Assembly (NCBI GenBank): GCA_950295325.1
Contig: OX485804.1
Coordinates: 44,082,001-44,146,000 of the forward strand
From: Polytrichum commune
Taxonomy: Eukaryota > Streptophyta > Polytrichopsida > Polytrichales > Polytrichaceae
Reading direction: 5' to 3'
Length of the DNA stretch: 64,000 nucleotides
The position numbers were made by a program, and so were the translations under genes. Of this stretch, positions 11,941 through 24,580 are shown piece after piece; position 1 is the first letter of the stretch, and the number at the start of each line of letters is the position of its first letter. Under the pieces are notes generated by a model. That model had not been told where the DNA came from, did not search any database, and worked only from the letters and a program-made list of their open reading frames with translations.

Positions 11941-13990
11941 TTGGTGTTATTTTTCCATATTTATATAGCTTCATTGATGATTTCATGAAAATCATCAATT
12001 GGCCCTTCTAAAGCAACCCGTAAAACACTCTCCAAATTCTTTGTTAATATTTTATTTCTTTGTTTGGTCTTATACAATTTTGAACTGAAAATGCCCTCTC
12101 ATAACTCGCCATACTAATGCATTGTACTCTAGTTATTTTAGCTAGAACTAACAAGTTCTTATACTTTATTTTTAAGATGTGATTCCAAATGATTATTGAC
12201 CAAATATTTTTGAAGCTTTTGTCCAACCAATCGGTAGTTGTTTATAACTTAAATGCAAAAAACTCTCTCTTTATTGTAATAGAATTTATCAATGGGATAT
12301 CTTTCTTCCTCTAATTTCATACTCAATTTTATATTAGTCAGATAACAATTCCAAATCAACCACCCCTCAACTAGCCAAATTAACTTATTTATACGGTATA
12401 TTAATTAGACCCAACACTTTAAAAATTGTCATGATGTGGTTATGTTTAAATCTAGATTCTAATGCATTACATATGGCCAAGGCAAAATGCTTTTGAAATG
12501 CCATTGCATCCATAAGATTTTATTTTGTTCTATTTCGTATCATTTAAATATTATAAAATTTACCTTCCCTAATCTTATTCAATAGCGTCCTCAAATATCC
12601 TCATTGATGACCAAATTCCAATAGAATGTGATATCCAGTATGCTCATTGAAGGTCTCACTATTCAAATCCGTGGTTTCTTTAATAAAGAGCATACAGATT
12701 TGCACAATATCGGTCTTTACCACCAAACCTATTGTAGTTATGTCTATGAATTTATTTTGAAATATATATGATAACATAGATTAAATATACAAAATATTAG
12801 CCGAAAAATAAAACACATAGATGTACTTGAAGATTTGAATTTTTTTAAATATATTGGACCCAACTTCATCCTTCATAGCATCATGATTGTCCCGAAAGTA
12901 AATTAGAATGTTCTTTAAAAAATCAGAAAATATTGTCACAACTTGCCACTGTGACAACCACCTAATTTTGTGGTATATTTTTAAATATTTTATAAAATCA
13001 GCAAGTTTTTCTTGCAATAAAAACAATGTAATTTTTCTTTTGCACGACTTCTTGAAATGCATTGCTCCTAAATTCAAGAACGCATTTATTTCTCTATACA
13101 TGTCTTTGCAAGGTCCAACTTTTATTGCATCTATAACCGCTAAGTCTGTTTTATGTGTCACACAATGGACAGACGTTAAAAAGAAATTTATTTTTTTCTT
13201 TCAAATGCGCGGCAACCCCATTTTGTTTACCGATCATGGTCGACGCTTCATCCGAGCCAAATCCCAGATACTTATCAAAATCTAGTCTCTAATTCTTCAT
13301 ACTTTTTGTTAATGTTTCAAATATTATACATGCATCTTTGTTTCTCTCTTCAATGTGCAACAATCCAAGAAGAACGCAAAAAGTAAGATTTTTCTCTACA
13401 AAACTAGCTAAGACAATAAGATGGCATGTTACAGATATATCCATAGACTCATCAATCATAATACCAAAAAACCTAGAATCTCGGACCCTATCTAACATTT
13501 TAACTATTGATCAAATGCAAAATAAAATTTTACCACAATTTTTCTCATCATGATAAAGTTTCTCCGTCATATTAGCTTTAACCTTTACAAACAAATAACA
13601 CAAACCTGGAAATTTATGAAAGGGATTCACATCCTTCCTTATATAATATGTTGATTAAAATAAAGAATGCATTGCTTCATCGCATGCTCGATTTGCCTCT
13701 GCAATACTTTTCTCCATTGTTGACTCTCTTGGTTGCATTGCCCAAGACAAGCGCCCATGTTTTGCACTCTTCCCATGGTATTAAAAAGTTGATATTCAAA
13801 TGTTAATGTTGCCCTTAGTGACAAAGGTTGATCTTTTTTTTTTTGTACAAATTTTACAAAAACTCCTACCCGTTGCAGAATCAAATTCAATCCAATCAGA
13901 CTTACTATACCATACATCCTTCCACATGCTCACAACAATTTGCAATGGAGTCATTTCTAGACGGGGGGAGCAACCCTCAGATGATGATGA
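11940..13990 (-). pseudogene. hAT transposase relic (TTF zinc finger, DUF4371 and dimerisation blocks)
   Basis: Read right to left, blocks occur in the order of ZNF862-like plant hAT transposases. A TTF-type finger with FCKIC lies at about 13858-13847. DUF4371 has FFGIMIDESMDISVTCHLIV at about 13470-13410, then GFGSDEASTMIGKQNGV in a neighbouring frame near 13250. The middle block has IDAIKVGPCKDMY and HKIRWLSQWQVV (13161-12900). The C-terminal hAT dimerisation block has ASYERAFSVQNCI near 12110-12070. Stops and frame changes break the protein many times, so it is not functional. I could not define terminal inverted repeats or a target duplication; coordinates are approximate. Confidence 0.8.
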
Positions 13991-14158
13991 TATCTAATTA
14001 AATGTTGAATCATCACTCTATGAGTTCTTATACAACATAGTGCGCATGCATTTTTGTCTTTTCGCTACGGCAAGATAGAATTTCTAAACTGCACAAATAT
14101 CCTAGAATAAAACCCAATTCCAATGTGTCCATGAGTTAAAATAACATGCTCCTACACA

Positions 14159-16395
14159 CTCAACCAACACCAACATTCAACATCTAACCAACAACCACTA
14201 ACATTCAACATTAACCTTCGACCACAAACATTTGAATTAAACCAACATGCACTAATATTCAAACTAAACCAACAACCACTAATATCCCTACTAAACTAGC
14301 AACCACTACCATCCAATCTAAACCAACATGCACTAACATTCCCACTAAACCAGAATACATAAGCATTCAAACTAAACCAACATGCACTAACATTCAATCT
14401 AAACCAACAACCACTAACATTCAAATTAAACCAGCAAACACTAACATTCAAACTAAACCAACATGCACTAACATTCAATCTAAACCAACAACCACTAACA
14501 TTCAAATTAAACCAGCAAACACTAACATTCAAACTAAACCAACATGCACTAACATTCAATCTAAACCAACAACCACTAACATTCAAACTAAACCAACCTT
14601 CAGTAACATTCAAACTAAACTAGCAATCCCCTAAAATTCAACCTAAACAAACATCCACTAACATCCAACCTAAACCAACATTCACTATCATCCAACCTAG
14701 ACCAACAACCACTGACATCCACACAAAACGACATCGATTAACATCCAACCTAGACCAACAACCACAAACATTCAACCTAGACCAGCAATCCACTAACAAC
14801 CAACCTAGACCAACATTCACTAACATCCAACCTAGACCATCAACCACTAACATTCAATCTAAACAAACATCCACTAACATTCAACATATAGACCAACAAT
14901 CCACTAACAACCAACCTATACCAACATTCACTAACATTCAACATCAAACCAACAACCACTAACATTCACATTAAAATCAACATCAACTAACATTCAACCT
15001 AGACCATCAACCACTAACATCCAACCTAGACAAGCATGCACAAACATTCAACCTAGACCAACAATCCACTAACATCCAACCCATACCAACATTCATTAAC
15101 ATCCAACCTAGACCAACAACCACTAACATCCAACCTAGATCAACATGCACAAACATTCAACATCAAACCAACAACCACTAACATTCACATTAAAACCAAC
15201 ATCAACCAAGATTCAACCTAGACCAACAATCCACTAACATCCAACCTAGACCAACATTCACTAACATTCATCCTAGACCAACAACCACTAACATTCAGCC
15301 TAGACCATCAACCACTAACATTCAACCTTGACCTGCATTCATTAACATTCACCCTAAAACCAACATCAACTAACATTCAACCTAGACCAGCAACCACTAA
15401 CATCCAACCTAGACCAACAACCACTAACATTCAACCTTGAGCTGCATTCACTAACATTCTTACTAAAACCAACATCAACTAACATCTAACTTAGACCAAC
15501 AATCCACTAACATCCAACCTAGAATAGCATTCACTAACATTCACACTAAAACCAACATCAACTAACATTCAACCTAGACCAACAGCCACTAACATCCAAC
15601 CTAGACTAGCAATCCACTAACAACCAACCTAGACCAACATTCACTAACATTCAGCATCAAACCAACAACCACTAAAATCCAACCTATACCAGCAATCCAC
15701 TATCAACCAACCTATACCAACAATCACTAACATTCACATTAAAATCAACATCAACTAACATTCAACCTAGACCATCAACCACTAACATCCAACCTAAACC
15801 GGCATGCACAAACATTCAACCTAGACCAACAATCCACTAACATCCAACCTATACCAACATTCATTAATATTCAACCTTGACCTGCATTCACTAACATTCA
15901 CACTAAAACCAACATCAACTAACATTCAACCTAGACCAACAACCACTAACATCCAACCTAGATCAACATGCACAAACATTCAACATCAAACCAACAACCA
16001 CTAACATTCACACTAAAACCAACATCAACTAAGATTCAACCTAGACAAGCAATCCACTAACATCCAACCTTGACCTGCATTCACTAACATTCACACTAAA
16101 ACCATCATCAACTAACATTCAACCTAGACCAACAACCACTAACATCCAACCTAGACCAGCAACCACTAACATTCAACCTTGACTTGCATTCACTAACATT
16201 CACACTAAAACCAACAATCCACTAACATCCAACCTAGACCAGCATTCACTAACATTCATCCTAGACCAACAACCACTAACATTCAACCTTGACATGCATT
16301 CACTAACATTCACATTAAAACCAACATCAACTAACATTCAACCTAGACCAACAACCACTAACATCCAACCTAGATCAACATGCACTCACAATCAA
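14159..16395. repeat. Minisatellite of about 20-27 bp units, 2.2 kb long
   Basis: Built from words such as CCACTAACATTCAACCTAGA, CAACAACCACTAACATCC and CATGCACTAACATTC. The unit length varies and higher-order patterns (for example alternating CAACAACC, CAGCATTC and CATCAACT phases) are visible. The plus strand is nearly free of G. The left third (to about 14.6 kb) uses AAACTAAACCA variants, the rest CCTAGACCA variants. Open frames in the block, such as one at 14613-14296, are products of the repeat. Confidence 0.9.
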
Positions 16396-17214
16396 GTAGG
16401 GTGAGCTCGATCCAATGCGATGGCGGACTGGGGAGCAGCGGCTTCGGAGAGGCGGGGACTAGGGGCTTCGGAGAGGCGGGGGCGGGGACCAGGGGCTTTG
16501 GAAAGGAGAAGGGCCAAGGAGAGGAGAGGGAGAGTGGAGAATGAGCTCAAAATGGCGGGGGGAGAGGCTCCCTATCTCCGTCATGACCCTCCCCATACAC
16601 GGTTGGGATCCAGACCATACCCTCGGTGGTCAACCGGTATCCGCTGATACCCTCGGGGGGACGGTTAATATCCGGGGACTTACTCATTAAACCCGTGAAT
16701 TACCCGGGAATTCAAAATGAATACCCGTCAATATCCAGTTGGTTCCCTTGGTGGATATGAGCCCAAAATGGTTGCTCATATTTGTTTTATGCTTAGAATT
16801 TACTTAGAATTGCATTTGAAGTTGTTATTGAAACAATCAAAAGTATAAAAAGAGTGAGGCTTGGTGTGGTTTATGTTTTAGGCCTTAAGCCTATTTTGTG
16901 TGGTTAATTAGAAGCTTAGTGGCATTAGGGAGTGTTTTGGTTAAGTGAGTAGTGTTTGATGAAGCAAGGGGGAGGGCCTTGGGTTTAAATGTTTGATTTA
17001 GAACATGTTCTTGTTGGTTTAGGGGGTGAGGGGTTAGTGGATAGGATAAGGTCCTACTAAGTAGGAGAAGGTTGAGGGGTTTGTGGTTTTGGGTGCCCTC
17101 TCCCTCTCTCCTCTCCTCTCTTCCTTTTTCTCTCTTCCTCTTCTTCTCCTCTCCTCTCCTCTCTCTCTTCTCTAGGAATTTGAGCTCTTAGAGCTAGAAA
17201 AAATGTGGGAATTA
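16396..17214. other. GC-rich patch, then CT-rich low-complexity sequence
   Basis: 16396-16680 is GC-rich. A 75-codon open frame (16420-16647) rich in Arg, Gly and Glu lies there; I do not trust it as a gene. Around 17097-17175 is a CT-rich microsatellite-like tract (CTCTCCTCTCCTCT). Between them I recognise nothing. Confidence 0.5.
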
Positions 17215-17785
17215 GGTAGGGGGCTTAGTGGAATTAGTTAGGAGCCTGCTAAATTGGTGAGACTGTGGCAGCTTAGGAGCCTGTTGGTATTTGCGAGACT
17301 GTGGCAGCTTAGGAGCCTGCTGGTTTGGCGAGATTGTGGCAGTTAGGAGCCTGCTGGTATTTGCGAGATTGTGGCAGCTTAGGAGCCTGCTGGATTGGCG
17401 AGATTGTGGCAATTAGGAGCCTGCTGGTTTGGCGAGACTGTGGCAGCTTAGGAGCCTGTTGGTATTTGCGAGACTGTGGCAGCTTAGGAGCATGTTGGTT
17501 TGGCGAGACTGTAGCAGTTAGGAGCCTGCTGGTTTGGCGAGATTGTGGCAGTTATGAGCCTGCTGGTATTTGCGGGACTGTGGCAGTTAGGAACCTGCTG
17601 GATTGGCGAGACTGTGGCAGCTTAGGAGCCTGATGGATTGGCGAGACTGTGGCAGCTTAGGAGCCTGCTGGATTGGCGAGATTGTGGCAGCTTAGGAGCT
17701 TGCTGGATTGGCGAGACTGTGGCAGCTTAGGAGCCTGTTGGATTGGCGAGATTGTGGCAGCTTAGGAGCCTGCTGGATTTGGTGG
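17215..17785. repeat. Minisatellite of about 35-bp units, about 16 copies
   Basis: The unit reads GCTTAGGAGCCTGCTGGATT followed by GGCGAGACTGTGGCA. Variants of 34 and 36 bp lack CT near the start or replace GGATTGGCG by GGTATTTGCG. Copies are back to back with no unique spacers. Several frames stay open along it because few stops occur in the unit. Confidence 0.9.
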
Positions 17786-18290
17786 CCGGGTAAGAGGCCG
17801 GGTATGGACCCTCGATGGGCCCGGTCGTGAGTTCGATCGGATTGGCAAGGGCCAAGGGCCTAGGGCATTAGGGGAATTTAGTTTCACATAAATAAGGGAG
17901 TGGCATAAGGGAATAAGTTTTAGTAGGGATTTGATTGTGGGGTTGTGAATTAGTGTAGGAGGAAAGGGATAAACAGAGAAGAGCATTTTTCAATGCTTGT
18001 ATTCTTATTATGGAATAAATTGGTGTGCAAGAGTTGATGGGAATTGAAATGGAGTTTTATGAAGTTGGTAAGAGGGAGCTATGCGAACATGAATGTGATA
18101 CCCATTCCCTCACCTGGACTAGGACGCTTAAGGGTGGGTGGTTTGGCCTCACAGTGGATCGGATGCCCATCCGGCTACACCTCTCCATATCCGGTTTTTT
18201 GTCCAAACCAATTGGTTCATTTGTAACTAACCGCCGGTTCTCCCCGAACATTCGTATGAGGGCTTCACCCCCCCCCCCCAATCGGATCTT
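17786..18290. other. No gene seen; possible diverged element A end
   Basis: 17790-17860 is GC-rich (GGCCGGGTAAGAGGCCGGGT). Near 18190-18255 the words CCAATTGGTTCATTTGTAAC and CGGTTCTCCCCGAACATTCG resemble the right end of element A. A run of 12 C follows at 18268-18279. Nothing else is recognised. Confidence 0.4.
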
Positions 18291-20030
18291 TAAATATTAG
18301 TGGAATAAAAGGACACCAAACGACACGTGTTGTAATGCAACAGATTGGACTACATGCTCACGATATAAACCCATTCTAGGTCTAACACTTTGACACAATT
18401 GGGAGAGCATGCATGATCGTTTAAAGAGAGATATAATCTTTGTTTTGGCCTCCTATAACTTTTACATCTCAACTACGATTAGGAAAAGTGAAATGACAAT
18501 ATGTGTAATTCGCAATTGGTAAACATATAATATAATATAATATATATTAAATTTTTTTGATCCAATGGTCAAGATTGTATGTGATGTTGGAAGGGCCCAC
18601 AATCAGGCCACATACATTAGGTACCCATCAACCTCTCCATTTGTAAGGGTCCACTTTTTGTATAAGGCCATGGACCTGATGAAGTAAAAAAACTGGATGG
18701 ATTGAATGAGTTCCAAAGATTGGGTGAAATCCAATCGGTGCTAATCTAAAGTTCTAATGGTTTTTTCCCCATTTTTTGCTTACAACTTGCCCATGTCCTT
18801 TGCCATGGCAATCCTTTTGAGCCGCAAGCAAGCTACTATCTTGGGCCACTTCACACACGAGACTGAGAGCCTGTGACCAAGCACTCTCATTGGTGGAAAA
18901 GGCGGAGCCGGTCCAAGTTTGCTTCACACTCTGCTTGAGGGACCAACGGAGTATGTGAATGCAAGATGCATGTCCAGTCTTGGATTTCTACATGGCATCC
19001 AATGGATCATGTTTCATGGTCACTTGGACTATTTTCAAAAACCACCTCTTGAAGGTAGGCCTAACTCAAAACCGGGAGACCATGGCACTCCGAACACTCA
19101 CATTGTTGATTTATCCTATTTTATCATGTGCAAGGACCGCATGAATAAAAATTCATTGAAATAGCATTTGGTTGAGGGCCTAGTCACATATGACTTTACA
19201 CTACACTTGAGAATGCGTGACGACAGTACATGATTTTGAAGGTGTGTTGGGACGGCCATTGGACACTTTATTTTGGGCTCTCACAATTTCATGGTCACGG
19301 CTCTTGGCTTGTGTGTGAAGTGGCCCTCATAACCCCACCCCATGTCTCTTACATGTAGGCTTTTGTATGACTCCATGGACATGAGGGGTCAGAAGTTGGG
19401 ACTTGTTGGACGCGTTCCCAAGACTTTGATGAATGTTGATCCAAAGCTCCAATTATGTTTTCCCTCTATCTTGCTTGCAATTTACCCATTTTCTCCATCC
19501 ATGGCATTCTTTTGAATCAATCAAGCTACCATTTCATAGACCCCACCCTCATGTCCTTTTACATGTAGTCAACTCATACATTTATGGATGATCTCTATGG
19601 ATGATTTCATGCATCTAATGGGGGTCAACATTTTGGATGTATCCTCAAGATCAGTCAAAATCCAATGGGTGCTAATCCAAAGTTCAAATGTTGTCCCCCC
19701 CCCCCCCCCCTTTCTTGTTTACCACTAGCCTCTTTCCTTCATTCATGACATTATATTCTATAAGAGTAAAGGTTTTATTTCAAAAACCTAATACATCGTG
19801 TCCTTTCACATGCAATGCATCCATTTTATCACGTACACTTTGTGCATAAAAAAAACTGATAGGTTAGACATGCTCCTTTGGTCTCACATCAATGGTAACC
19901 CAATATTGGTAGAAATCAATTGGGCGTTGATTCAAAGGTTTCATAATGTTCTTCTTTGTTCATTGCTTCCAACTCTCCCATTTCCTCCATCCGTGGTATT
20001 CTTTTGAATAAAAATACCACGATTAAAGAG
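18291..20030. repeat. R repeat block with MITE M2 inside
   Basis: R words recur at about 18.30-18.42, 18.76-18.84, 19.33-19.42, 19.49-19.60 and 19.96-20.03 kb, including CTCCATCCATGGCATTCTTT and AAGCTACCATTTCATAGACC. A C run of 16 lies at 19695-19710. No coding signal is visible. Confidence 0.6.
18843..19326. mobile_element. Harbinger-type MITE copy M2
   Basis: 484 bp, from GGGCCACTTCACACACGAGA to GTGTGTGAAGTGGCCC, in the orientation opposite to M1. It splits an R repeat: left flank CAAGCTACTATCTT, right flank CATAACCCCACC, where uninterrupted copies read CAAGCTACCATTTCATAAAC. This gives an empty site inside the window. The duplication at the ends has decayed. No transposase is encoded. Confidence 0.75.
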
Positions 20031-20039
20031 AAAGAAAGA

Positions 20040-20722
20040 AGGCTCCGATGTTGTCATCATTGTGAATTATGGCGTTGCTTCATTTTCGAGTTGGTTTAAA
20101 TTTATATGTAATTTTGAAACAAGAGTCACAAGAATTAAGGCCAATTTACACTATGGTGGAGAAGTCCACCGGTCATGAATTCTAGGGGAATTCGGAAATT
20201 TGATTGGCCGGGAGTGACATTCTTGTCCAGTTGTGGTTTACACTACAACCAAGAGTCCTTCGGTGAGGAACTTTGTACATGGATGAAAACATGACATGGC
20301 TGTCAACATGGCAACATTTTTTTGAAGGGGGGTTCTCTGGAGGTCAAGATTCTTGGGCAACCTCAAAGCCTTGGACAAGAAACTTGGCCTCCGGAGAACT
20401 CCACCTTGAATAAAATATTTTTTCCTTAGAGAAATCTAAACCGTTAAATTGAAAGCTTGCCATGTTCAAAACCTACTAAGGTGATTGGTTCGTCTTCTTT
20501 CACTTCAATGCTCTCTATTGCTTGGTTGTAGAGGTTGTTTGGAGGTTTTTATGTAAGAAATATGTCTGTAGAATTTTCTTGCAAGATGGTTGGTTACTCG
20601 CATCTTATGTTTACTTGTATCCAAGATGAGGACTACGTAGGTATTGAGAAATTTTTTCAACCTCCAAGTCAATTTCGAACTAGTGCCTTTAGATCCTACA
20701 ATCATAATCTATTTTTGTCGCG
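20040..20722. other. No gene seen; possible MITE of the O type
   Basis: Near 20142 the words AAGGCCAATTTACACTATGG and GGAGAAGTCCACCGGTCA match the right terminus of a likely MITE ending near 33313. I could not find the other end with confidence. The rest of the interval carries only short chance open frames. Confidence 0.4.
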
Positions 20723-22812
20723 CACCTATCCATGAGGAGTGCGGGCAACACCATGGGCACAAGGGGGACCATGGAGTGACACCCGGAACTTGTGGCGCCA
20801 TTGGTGAGAGGGCCCAAATGATCATAGTGTGAGTGAGGGCCCCGGGCGTTCAAAACGCCTCCCACCCACAGTGTCTAAGAGTTATGAGGGTAAAGCCATA
20901 GGCTACGAGTAGCTTATGGCGTTGGGATTCTAAAATGATCAAGAACACCTCAATTGGAGGTGTGAGCTAGGAGATATGGCTCTTTGAGTGGGGCGCTGCT
21001 TAGAGACAACAATGACATGGAATGGCGCACGGGACTACCAAGGTTTAAACATGCATAACTTCCTCAATATTTGCCTCAATGAGAAAAGTGAGATGTCCAT
21101 CAGTATCTACACAAAGAGTAATGTCGATAGAGTGGTAGCTTGATAGCATCGAAGATCATATGTAGAAGTTATGATGGTCTGAAGCTGTTGGGGGCTTTTA
21201 GCCCCAACGGCTAAGGGAAAATGTCTACTTGGCCCCAACCCTTGTAGAGAGACAAAATGATACTTGACGGTGGGGTAGGCACCCTGCCCAAAGCCCAAGA
21301 GGCTTATATGGATGAGGCGACTTAGCCGACCGACCCCACCCAAAGCATACTTGGCAATTTGCTCTGGGTTGTTGTAGTGTTGTTTTGGCAACACGATGAT
21401 CAACTCAATAGTGGACTTTCATGGAAAGAGTCCACATTAACCATTGGCTACCTACTAAGGGGAGAGTCCCGAATACATATGCAGGAGGGTTTGGTGACCA
21501 AGCTATGAGCTTGGAGGTCCGCGGTATTGGGAGCTAACCATGCATGTGTGTGGAATGTGCAGGTTAGCGCTGTCGTAGTGTAAATGCGTACACTATTTAC
21601 ATGTGAATTTATTTTGTGTTGCATTACGATTCTTGGATTTGGAGGAAAGTAAAAGAGAGTAGAAATAGATTACCTTTTTGTTTATTCTTAGTGACTTTTA
21701 GTTTACCCTTTTTAATCTTATCTTTTTTTTTATTCTTAGTTTATTCTTATTACCCTTTTAGCCTTACTTCTAGTTTTATCCTTAGTTTATTTTTAGACCA
21801 ATGGATAATTAGAAGCCATGTGATGAGGATAAGAGGAGGATTTTTGGCCTTATCTCACATGTGTGGTTGAAGAGAAGAGAGGTTGGAGAGACAAGAGTTT
21901 TTGTTGTTGTGGAAAGCTCATTGTTGTGTTTTGTGTGAATTTCATGAGAATCGAAAAATAAAATATGGAAGAGTTGAGTTTCATGGGACTGTTTTCTCTT
22001 GAGTGATCACTTGCTTGAATGAGAGTTAGAAAAACAAAAGTTGTGCTACTTTGAGTGGAGGGAAGTCTGTTAGCTCTTGCATAGAAGGGTTGAGACTTCG
22101 ACCGACCACAAAAAGACGGACAAGTCTTTTGTTGGCAACAATCCTTTGAGGAAGTAGCACTTATCGATAGATTTTTTTTGTAAAGATTTGAATCGATCAA
22201 TTTGGCGTGAAGATTTGAACATTGAAGAATTTTGAAAATTCAAATGTGTTGTGGTTTGTGGTCTGTTGTCATTTTTTTGTGATTCCCAGCCGGATTTGGA
22301 GGCTAGTTGTATTTGAATTTCTTTGCATCGTAAAACTGTTGCGGGTTTTTTTTTTGTAGGAAACCATAAAAACCTCATTTTGTGTTTGTGGCAACGAAGT
22401 GGGATTGATGACCCACCAGGTTGTACTATGTTGTTCCCACTGGTGAGGCGCGATTGCTGGTCACCGTGGGTTTGAAAGTTTAGGAGCCAATCTGTTGGAC
22501 GTCAGCTCGTGTTCTAACGTCCCGTTTTACCCGTCCGAGGCCTGTGTTTTCTTATTACCCTACCTTTACCCTTAACCCGTTTAGAGCCGCAACAGGATAG
22601 GCCAACGGGAAAGAGTTTGAAGTTTTGAAGAAACCGAAGACCGAGACTTTTGAAGACAAGAAGATTCGACGGTCCGGCAAGCAAATCTAGTTGCAGCCAA
22701 AAGCCCAGTGTTTTCCCAAAGCGGACCGCTCTCTACACGACAACGCTCGTGGCACTTGTTAGAATTGGAAAGCGGTCAAGCTAAGTTAAGGAGAGTTAAC
22801 AAGGGTCGTGAC
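20723..22812 (+). repeat. LTR-like repeat L, copy L1, with a 1.17-kb insert
   Basis: The left part (20723-21570) matches L2 (28160-28591 and 31963-32385): shared words include GGTGAGAGGGCCC, TTGGCCCCAACCCTT, GAGGCGACTT and ACCATTGGCTAC. The right part (about 22743-22812) matches 32386-32451, ending GGTCGTGACA. Between them lies a segment absent from L2 (21571-22742). The repeat encodes no protein I recognise. It may be an LTR or the untranslated part of an LTR element. Confidence 0.6.
21571..22742. mobile_element. 1172-bp insert with TGTCGT...ACGACA ends, possible solo LTR
   Basis: Starts TGTCGTAGTGTAAATG and ends CTCTACACGACA, i.e. TG...CA with a 6-bp inverted terminal match. Copy L2 runs from GGTTAGCGC straight into ACGTAACACTTGC, so it lacks the segment. 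A clean 5-bp target duplication is not visible (flanks AGCGC and ACGCT). No protein is encoded. The alternative is a deletion in L2. Confidence 0.45.
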
Positions 22813-24200
22813 ATTCTTCAACTAGTATAAACTTGATTCCAAAGTTTGAACCATGTGAAGACAACATAGATGTTGGAGGAAAGGAAGTAGATGAAGGAAA
22901 AAATGTGCGAATTGTAGAACTTTTAGCCAAATCTATAAAGAAGAAGAAAGATGCAATAGGAAAGGAGAAAACATCGACAAAGAAGACGAGAAGAAGAAGA
23001 ATTGGCTGGACAATGAAGATAAATGTTTGACCGTGCTTCGAGGAGAAATGCATCTAGAGTTTGAAAAAAATTCAAAAAAACAAGATATGTCCTTCATTTA
23101 AAAAAAATTTTTTTTTTTAGACTGTATTCAGCAAAAGGTTGATTTTTTTTTATGCCTTTGCCTTTGCTTGTAGCCAGATTGGCCCCAATATGGTCCCCCC
23201 CCCCATTTGGTTTTCTAAATGAAGAGATTTATATTTGGCAAAACAACGTCACCAAACATCGAATCATGAACCTCATAGGTTCAAAGCCTTAGCCCTACAC
23301 TTCACCAATTTTTTTTTGATGTTTAAAGGTCCATGTATTGCCTCTATATTTATCCTACACTATCGAAACATGTGCTCCCCTAAATATTTTAAAGTCGTTT
23401 TTGATGTTTTGGGCTTATTTTCAAGCATTTTAACATGCACAAAAACATGATACTGCATAACATTCTTATGTCATATTTAATTTTGAACATAAGTTGATAC
23501 ATGAATTCAACTTTAAGTACAAATGTTGGCTACAATCTTTGAACTTTCTCGAACTGCTAAAGCATTTCGGAAGAAGTTTGATATTTTTTTCAAGTCATAT
23601 AAGAAGGATAAACTTGTCAATTTGGTTCTAGAAAATGATAAGCACGAATGTAAATTCTATAATTCTTTGAATCAATGATGGCACTAAGCTAGCTCTGTAA
23701 TGAAGCATATGAATGCAACCACAATGAACAATGCAAATAATGATGCACAAAAAATTTATGAGGAATCGAGGATGCAAGTAAAGATGAATCTCATGATATA
23801 TAAGTAGAACGTATCTCTTAATCCGAATCATTATCAGCTTCAAAGAAAAATAAATTTCAAAACTAAGTCTTACTTTACATCAAGAAGATGGTAGATAATA
23901 AGAATTGCAATGTTGGATCACTTTGCCAAGACCGATGAATTACTACAGAAGGTAGATCATAAAATGGACTAGCTCATCGACAAATTATAGTGTTCTTATA
24001 TATCAATGCAAATATCTACTGGAAATGTTATATATTTTTTCCTTAACTCCTCTATATAATAGTTTATTTTCCACATCAAATAAATTCATGAAGTTTTTTT
24101 TAATATATTTTTGAAATTTTCCTCACATTCTACAATTGTTTTAGCAACATTTTCTTCAGATTCTATAATGTCCAAGTTAGTTGTATCATTATTCACATCA
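22813..24200. other. No gene seen; sequence between L1 and Harbinger remains
   Basis: Contains a short Lys/Glu-rich open frame (22833-23030) and AT-rich sequence with T runs near 23.1 kb. A decayed frame at about 23520-23900 (words such as AFRKKFDIFFKSYKKDK) could be the Myb/SANT-like companion of a Harbinger transposase, but this is only a guess. Confidence 0.35.
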
Positions 24201-24219
24201 TCATTGAATTCTACTTGCA

Positions 24220-24580
24220 TGTCTTGATTTTGTATCTTCCTCATCTCAACTACATTTTTTAATCCAATTCAAATCGAATTCATCAACACATATGATGCAT
24301 AGGTCGTAGTAGTATAACAAGTTGTAACAATATCAAGCATAATTCATAATATCATATTAATCATCTTCAATATCATTTTTTATCTTCATTTCAATATGCC
24401 AAATGTACGTTCAACTACTATTTAAATGCTTGATTGGATAAATTTTTATTGCTATTTTTTTCTTGAGAAACATGTTTTTTCTTCCATAATGGCAATAAAA
24501 CCATAGAGGCATTGAATATGCAGCTGTCAGCAAAACTTCCTACCTCTTAATTGCGTAGTAGTCCAAGTAGAGGGTTCCAC
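24220..24580 (-). pseudogene. PIF/Harbinger transposase relic, C-terminal block
   Basis: Read right to left: LLTAAYSMPLWFYCHYG at about 24535-24485 matches the family's LLGDAAYPM-WFYCPF segment. Then IQSS-IVVERTFGILK follows, with the third catalytic acidic residue E at 24412-24410. Then DLCIICVDEFDLNWIKK lies near 24290-24240. The frame shifts between these pieces and stops occur, so the protein is dead. The N-terminal half of such a transposase lies on the same strand at about 28060-27560. Confidence 0.7.

Noticed and set aside
14296-14853. Repetitive open frames on the minus strand (Trp/Phe/Asn-rich)
   Set aside because: Direct translation of the minisatellite; no real gene expected.
17215-17785. 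CRISPR-like array
   Set aside because: Units are contiguous without unique spacers, and the host is a plant; this is a minisatellite.
18025-18300. 91-codon frame ending in a proline run
   Set aside because: It overlaps an element A-like piece and a 12-C run, with no known motif.
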